NCBI GenBank assembly: GCA_026182355.1
Contig: JAPFBL010000002.1
Span: forward strand, 1,240,001 to 1,304,000
DNA from: Hermatobates lingyangjiaoensis
Taxonomy: Eukaryota > Arthropoda > Insecta > Hemiptera > Hermatobatidae
Direction: 5' to 3'
Length of the DNA: 64,000 bases
Part shown: piece after piece, positions 59,701 to 64,000 of the stretch
Position numbering within the stretch: the first letter of the stretch is position 1
Layout of the letters: every line of letters begins with the position of its first letter
Translations under genes and position numbers: made by a program
Notes under the pieces: generated by a model
What the model was told of the DNA's origin: nothing
The model's database searches: none
What the model saw: the letters and a program-made list of their open reading frames with translations, nothing else

Positions 59701-60224
59701 GTAATTGTCACACTATCTTATGACTCTTTATTAACATACTCATTGCTGATTCAACAAAATAACCACTATTCTTCCAGTATGGTTCTTTCTATATCGAACA
59801 TTTCATCCTTTTATTTCATGCTTTTATATTTCACTTTGTAAAAGTAATATTCAGTAAGATATTTTCTTTTCCAAACAAAAAGAGAGTCTTTATATTTTGA
59901 AATTGAATGCTAGCTTTGGTTGACAATGATTGCAGGCATTTAATTGAAATATATTGTTTGTTATTTGGTAAAGTATTGTTACCATTAACTCCATTTAATT
60001 AGTATAAATGTTTAACTGTTTAATATTTTATTAAAAGATATGTATAAAAATTGAATGTATTAATATTTCTAAATTATGAAATTAATATTATTATTTGTTA
60101 GTAGGATAGTTCATTGATTCAACAAGACTATTTCCAAAATCACTCTTCAGTAGGTGTTTGATATAAATGATTTATTATTTTATTTATCCCTATTGTAGTA
60201 ACTGCATAAATTGGTGTTATTTAG
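59701..60224 (+). other. Intron 3 (524 bases)
   Basis: Bounded by GTAATT and TATTTAG. AT-rich with no repeat recognised. Confidence 0.8.
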
Positions 60225-60386
60225 GCATTGGTATGCGGTGGGGGTAAAATGGATGCCTCTACCTACATAGAGGAGAATGATCTCAAAATAGTGGAGTATG
60301 ACTCCAGATATTCTGGAGAGGAAGAAGAAATAGTTGAGATGGGTACTTCGCCGCCTCCGGAGCCAACGCACATTCTACCAGATAGA
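60225..60386 (+). CDS. BTB gene, coding exon 4 (acidic linker)
   Basis: Encodes residues 167-220: ALVCGGGKMDASTYIEEND, then KIVEYDSRYSGEEEEIVEMG and PPPEPTHILPDR. It is rich in Glu/Asp and Pro, an expected flexible linker between BTB and a distal DNA-binding domain. Acceptor TATTTAG|GCA; donor AGA|GTAACC is weak (no GTRAGT) but joins in frame to exon 5. If the donor is skipped, translation reads on for VTTFLKN and stops at 60408-60410, which would give a short BTB-only isoform. Confidence 0.82.
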
Positions 60387-60917
60387 GTAACCACTTTTCT
60401 TAAAAACTAAATTACTTTACTATTATAGAGAATGAAATTACGATAAAAAACAACAATTCATATTAGTATAATTGACTCATTCGTTGCGCAATCCGTAATT
60501 ATGTGGTGTTGACTCATACTGGGGTAAATGGGTAATACAAAGTCTTCACACAAAAGTTTTTTTTTCGACGTTCAACGGTTGTTGGTCCTCCACTCCTTCC
60601 ATTAGGTATGTCATTCATTTTTCATTTTTTCATTTATTGTATATAATTCCCGTTTAATTTTGCAACTTTTAATTTGTAATTTTTATTATAGCTGTTTACC
60701 TAAGTATTCGAAACGCTTAGTTTGAATAAAAAACTTCTTTTATGTGGAGACTTTGTATTATCCATTTACCTCAGTATTACAATTGACTGCTTTCTGCAGA
60801 ATTATTAATAAATTCTTTTATCACTTTATATATATTGTCACCCATTTTGTATAGGTGTGGATTAGTTTAGTCAAAAAATTAAATTAAGGTTTGTGTTTAA
60901 AAGAAACACCCTTTCAG
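60387..60917 (+). other. Intron 4 (531 bases), mostly a foldback element
   Basis: Bounded by GTAACC and CCCTTTCAG. More than half is the foldback repeat at 60475-60780, so a recent insertion has probably enlarged this intron. Confidence 0.78.
60475..60780. repeat. Foldback element related to 50499-50775
   Basis: Left edge (TGCGCAATCCGTAATTATG, then CATACTGGGGTAAATGGG) and right edge (GTATTATCCATTTACCTCAG) are inverted relative to each other across 60516-60779. Arms carry the GTCTTCACACAAAAG / CTTCTTTTATGTGGAGAC pair. On the plus strand TATTCGAAACGCTTAG (60703-60718) is a remnant of the GAAACGCGTT core. Confidence 0.72.
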
Positions 60918-60996
60918 ATGATTGAAGGGGAGGAAGATACAGTGGAACCGGCCTCAATTATTACTCAGGACCCCGAATTGGAAGAACATTCTTTGG
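60918..60996 (+). CDS. BTB gene, coding exon 5
   Basis: Encodes residues 221-246 and the first base of codon 247: MIEGEEDTVEPASIITQD then PELEEHSL. Acidic, continuing the exon 4 linker. Acceptor CCCTTTCAG (strong), donor TTGG|GTATAA, leaving phase 1. Confidence 0.83.
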
Positions 60997-62316
60997 GTAT
61001 AATTTGCTATTTCATTTATTTATTTTACTTTTTAATATGTAGCATGGTCTATTAATATAGTAATACATGCATTGGAATGTAATAATTATAATATTGTGCT
61101 ACTATTCAATTTTATTATATTAATTTTAATTCAATACATATATTATATATACATCATCATTATATAATAGTAATTATAATAAAATATAAAGATATACAAT
61201 ATTATTATAAATAAGTACTATAATAGATATTTTTCTTTTAGTTTGAAGTATTCCCTCTTAGATGTTTTGATCTTTTTACTTTTTTAAATAACAATGGCTA
61301 TTTTTTTGTTTCTATGTATTTTATGAAACTAGATTAAGCCATGACAATGATGAATATTGGCATTATTGATGTTAGGCCTTTGTGTGGTAAGATCTTACAT
61401 GTTTCTGTAAGATATCAACGTGATTCTGTTACCAGAGAACATATTTATTTAACTTGTTAATTCGTTGATAACATTTGTCATCAGAAAGTTTTTGATTATC
61501 TTCGTGAGTTTTATCTTGTTTAAGATTACTTTGAACAACGATCCTTTGGCCTATATAGATCCGATCCCGGTTATCAATTAAGTTAAATCAGAAGTTCTCA
61601 ACCTTTTGATTTCTTTTGGACTTACTCTGAGAGCATCTTAGACAACCTACGACTTAAAGAAAACCGAATTATGCTTAAATAATTGTCTGATAAACATTTT
61701 TGTTTAGAAGTAAATATAAAATGTCAGCAAGAAATAATCTCATTATATTGATTGTGAATTTAAATTTGAAAAATATTTTCTGAAAATAAAAATTTTCATA
61801 ATTAATATTTATTATATTGTATGTAAATGTAAAATAGTAGTAGAACAATATGACAAACTAATGGTAACGATGTACCTGATGTTTTAATTTTAATATGTTA
61901 GCATTTGGACAAATAGCTCTCTTCGTTTTGGCATATTGATATGTGTATATAAATTTGGCCATAAAAATTACTCTTTTTTTTCCTCGTGGACTCCTTTCAA
62001 TCTTCTATGGAGACCATGTGAACCATGTTGAAAACCCCAGTCCTAATACAATGTGACAAAGTTGAAGATTTTCAGATACTTTACAAATATTTCTTTTGAA
62101 TTACTATTTAAAAAAATAAATTTCAAGAAAATAAAGTTTGTTCTAAAATTTATTTATTTTTATAGAACAAAAATTTTAGAGAAAGTTTTTGTTCTATGAA
62201 TAATAATTTCCATATTAAAAATTATGAATACTTAAATATTATTAATATTTATGATATATTGTAATATTAATTATTACCAGTATTTAATAATATGAATAAT
62301 AAATTAACTTTTTCAG
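60997..62316 (+). other. Intron 5 (1,320 bases)
   Basis: Bounded by GTATAA and TTTTTCAG. AT-rich; no repeat or ORF recognised. Confidence 0.75.
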
Positions 62317-62408
62317 TACAAGATGAAACTGTTAAAATTAAATACGAATCATTGAGATCAATAGACCAACAAGAATCTCTACCAGTTGACACAGCTGTCA
62401 ATGATGGG
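62317..62408 (+). CDS. BTB gene, coding exon 6
   Basis: Completes codon 247 (G+TA, Val) and encodes residues 248-277: QDETVKIKYESLRSIDQQ, then ESLPVDTAVNDG. IKYE (residues 254-257) fits the sumoylation consensus, which occurs in several BTB repressors; this is only a motif match. Acceptor TTTTTCAG, strong donor GGG|GTAAGT, phase 0 out. The 79 + 92 base total of exons 5 and 6 is a multiple of three, supporting both boundaries. Confidence 0.85.
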
Positions 62409-63049
62409 GTAAGTAAATATTTGTTTACATTATTCCTGTGAGTCATTCTAGTGATTGATTTAAAAACCTTCCCAAGGAAGGTAGTATGTACATTTGTGGT
62501 TATCTATAAATATACACTAAAATCGATGTTGTGTACGCAATTATCATTTTTTAGTAATTTTTATTACAATTTATAATTTATAATATATTGGTTACTCTGA
62601 AGTGGGAAAGATTTTGCATATTCCTGTAGTAATTCTAATTGCATAACTAATACATATGAATTATAATTTAAGATAGTATTTTCTATTAGAAAAACAATTG
62701 GTTTACATTATTGTCTAATGACATTCACAATATCTTATTAAAATAAGAACCCACTTTGGAATCCTTTTTTTTTTTTTTAAATTAGAGAAAGTTGTATTCT
62801 AAGAATAACAGCTTTCATGGTAAAAAATATTATCTGTTTACCTTCTAAATCTTTTTATTATTATCTAAATTATATTTTGTTAAAATCATTGTATGTTTAA
62901 GAGATTGTATTTTTCTAACTATTAAAAGAAAAGAGAAATGGTATTTATTAGAAGTAATTCTGATGTTGATCAAAGGCTATTTGAATTGCTGGCAGACAAT
63001 CAACATTAAAGTAAGAAATCTGAAACTATTGATAATGTCATTGTTTCAG
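62409..63049 (+). other. Intron 6 (641 bases)
   Basis: Bounded by GTAAGT and TTGTTTCAG. AT-rich with a 13-base T run at about 62767; nothing else recognised. Confidence 0.78.
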
Positions 63050-63131
63050 ACGGTTGTAAAAGAAGATCAAACAATGCAGACTATGATGATAACCCCTGAA
63101 TTATTAGGACTTATTCCTTCATCTCAAAGTG
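63050..63131 (+). CDS. BTB gene, coding exon 7 (frame open at window edge)
   Basis: Encodes residues 278-304: TVVKEDQTMQTMMITPEL then LGLIPSSQS, leaving one base of the next codon (phase 1). VKED is another sumoylation-like match. Acceptor TTGTTTCAG, donor AGTG|GTATTA. Reading through the donor stops at 63196, so splicing on to an exon outside (or late in) the window is needed to reach a zinc-finger region. Confidence 0.8.
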
Positions 63132-64000
63132 GTATTACCATAATTTTGTACTGTTCTTACAATTTTCGTTTAAATATATTTAATATAATGTCTTAGTAAT
63201 TAAGTCTTCATTTATTAATTATATGTTCATTTTGGTGAAATGAATTTTCAGTTTGAAGAAATAAATTATATATTATGTACTGCACTATTCTGCGCATGGA
63301 TTTTTTTTCACGTGAAATCATAATTGTTCTATTCAAAGTTGTACTTGGATTTTTGCATATGGCTGATGCAGTTAATTTTGATTTTTGAATGTCTACAGTA
63401 TTATTATACATAAGGCTTAGCTAATTATGTGCTTATACTTTTGGGCTCATGATAAAATCTTTTGTTGTTTACAAATAGCTGATCAATTTGGTCTTAAAAA
63501 AGGTTTACCAGTGTTCTGGTCAAAGCAGTGGTCTTCATTGGTTAATTCATGAATTGTTTGTTTCGTGAGTGGAAGTGTACATTAGAACAAATGATTTTCT
63601 TTTAAAAGTTTTTTTTGTTATTCTGTATCATTCGAAGCCACTGTTAGTTTTTAAAACTGAACTGCTGTAATGTCCATGTCAAGTTTTTGCCATCAAATAA
63701 GACCTGACTAATGGCTGTTTGACTAGGGAGTGAAAACTATATTGTGTTAAGAAAACCTTTAGAGATTTACTGAACATGTTGAAAATCAGCTGAAAGTTAT
63801 AATCTCGTAAGTTTGACAAAATTACAGCAATCCAAGGTGTTTACTCAACATAAAATAATCTTTAGACAAAATCAAGCAGTCTTTATTGTGTGTTATTTAA
63901 ACATTGTTATCTCTTATTTAGTACGTAGACAAAAGTTTCAAAAACGTCACGTTTGAAACGAATCCCTGATTTTTTAGTGTCTCAAAGTTTTATTGAGGAA
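63132..64000 (+). other. Start of intron 7; nothing certain
   Basis: AT-rich. An AG at 63977-63978 (TTTTTTAG, then TGTCTCAAAG) would be compatible with phase 1 and an open frame to the window edge (VSQSFIEE), but the 22 bases available are too few to call an exon. The minus open frame 63208-63411 has no motif. Confidence 0.4.

Larger units (their letters stand above)
46250..63131 (+). other. BTB/POZ transcription-factor gene (tramtrack-type), 7 coding exons, 3' end outside window
   Basis: The chain of seven exons below gives an open reading frame of about 304 codons with matching phases at all six internal junctions (0,0,0,0,1,0) and canonical GT/AG sites. The N-terminal BTB domain (residues about 16-131) should dimerise the protein and contact co-repressors or chromatin factors in the nucleus. 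The rest is a basic patch and an acidic linker. Family members normally end in C2H2 zinc fingers or another DNA-binding domain; none is in the window, and the last donor leaves the frame open. The paralogue is uncertain: the BTB sequence is closer to the tramtrack/broad/pipsqueak group than to kelch-type BTB proteins, so no gene symbol is given. Confidence 0.88.

Noticed and set aside
63977..64000. Possible eighth exon after TTTTTTAG
   Set aside because: Phase fits, but only 22 bases are visible, which is too little to support.

Overview
The window is AT-rich eukaryotic DNA, almost certainly from an insect. The one host gene I can support has split exons with GT/AG introns and encodes a tramtrack-type BTB (POZ) protein, an arthropod-expanded transcription-factor family with a conserved LRWNN motif before the BTB fold. 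The order is not determinable; large introns and the mix of repeats would fit a hemipteran, but that is a guess.

Layout. 1-46 kb has no host gene I can defend. It is a repeat-rich intergenic (or far upstream) region: foldback elements and microsatellite-linked hairpins (1-2 kb, 6.9 kb, 10.5 kb, 11.5-12.1 kb, 25 kb, 27 kb, 39.7 kb, 42 kb), a 1.6-1.7 kb non-coding repeat family (family A) with complete copies at 2.2-3.8, 4.9-6.7 and 43.4-45.1 kb and many decayed pieces, tRNA-derived SINEs (15.5 and 58.5 kb plus body fragments), a broken Helitron helicase (30.5-31.1 kb), a broken mariner transposase (37.1-37.9 kb), and non-LTR retrotransposon RNase H fragments (23.6, 51.3, 51.8-52.5, 55.3 kb).

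46.2 kb to the right edge holds the BTB gene on the plus strand. Seven coding exons can be chained with consistent phase: 46250-46423, 53959-54123, 59542-59700, 60225-60386, 60918-60996, 62317-62408 and 63050-63131. They give about 304 residues: an N-terminal BTB dimerisation domain (exons 1-3), a basic nuclear-localisation-like patch (exon 3), then an acidic, low-complexity linker (exons 4-7). The reading frame is still open with a split codon at the last donor, so the C-terminus, where this family usually carries its DNA-binding zinc fingers, lies beyond the window. Introns 1 and 2 (7.5 and 5.4 kb) have absorbed transposon debris; intron 4 is largely one foldback element.

The most unusual signal is that several otherwise different hairpin families share a hammerhead-ribozyme-like core: CTGANGA, one spacer base, a small stem-loop, then GAAA. 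Next to it are the long, nearly perfect palindromes, the largest with 355-base arms at the left edge. Everything here was read by eye; copy boundaries of repeats are approximate.
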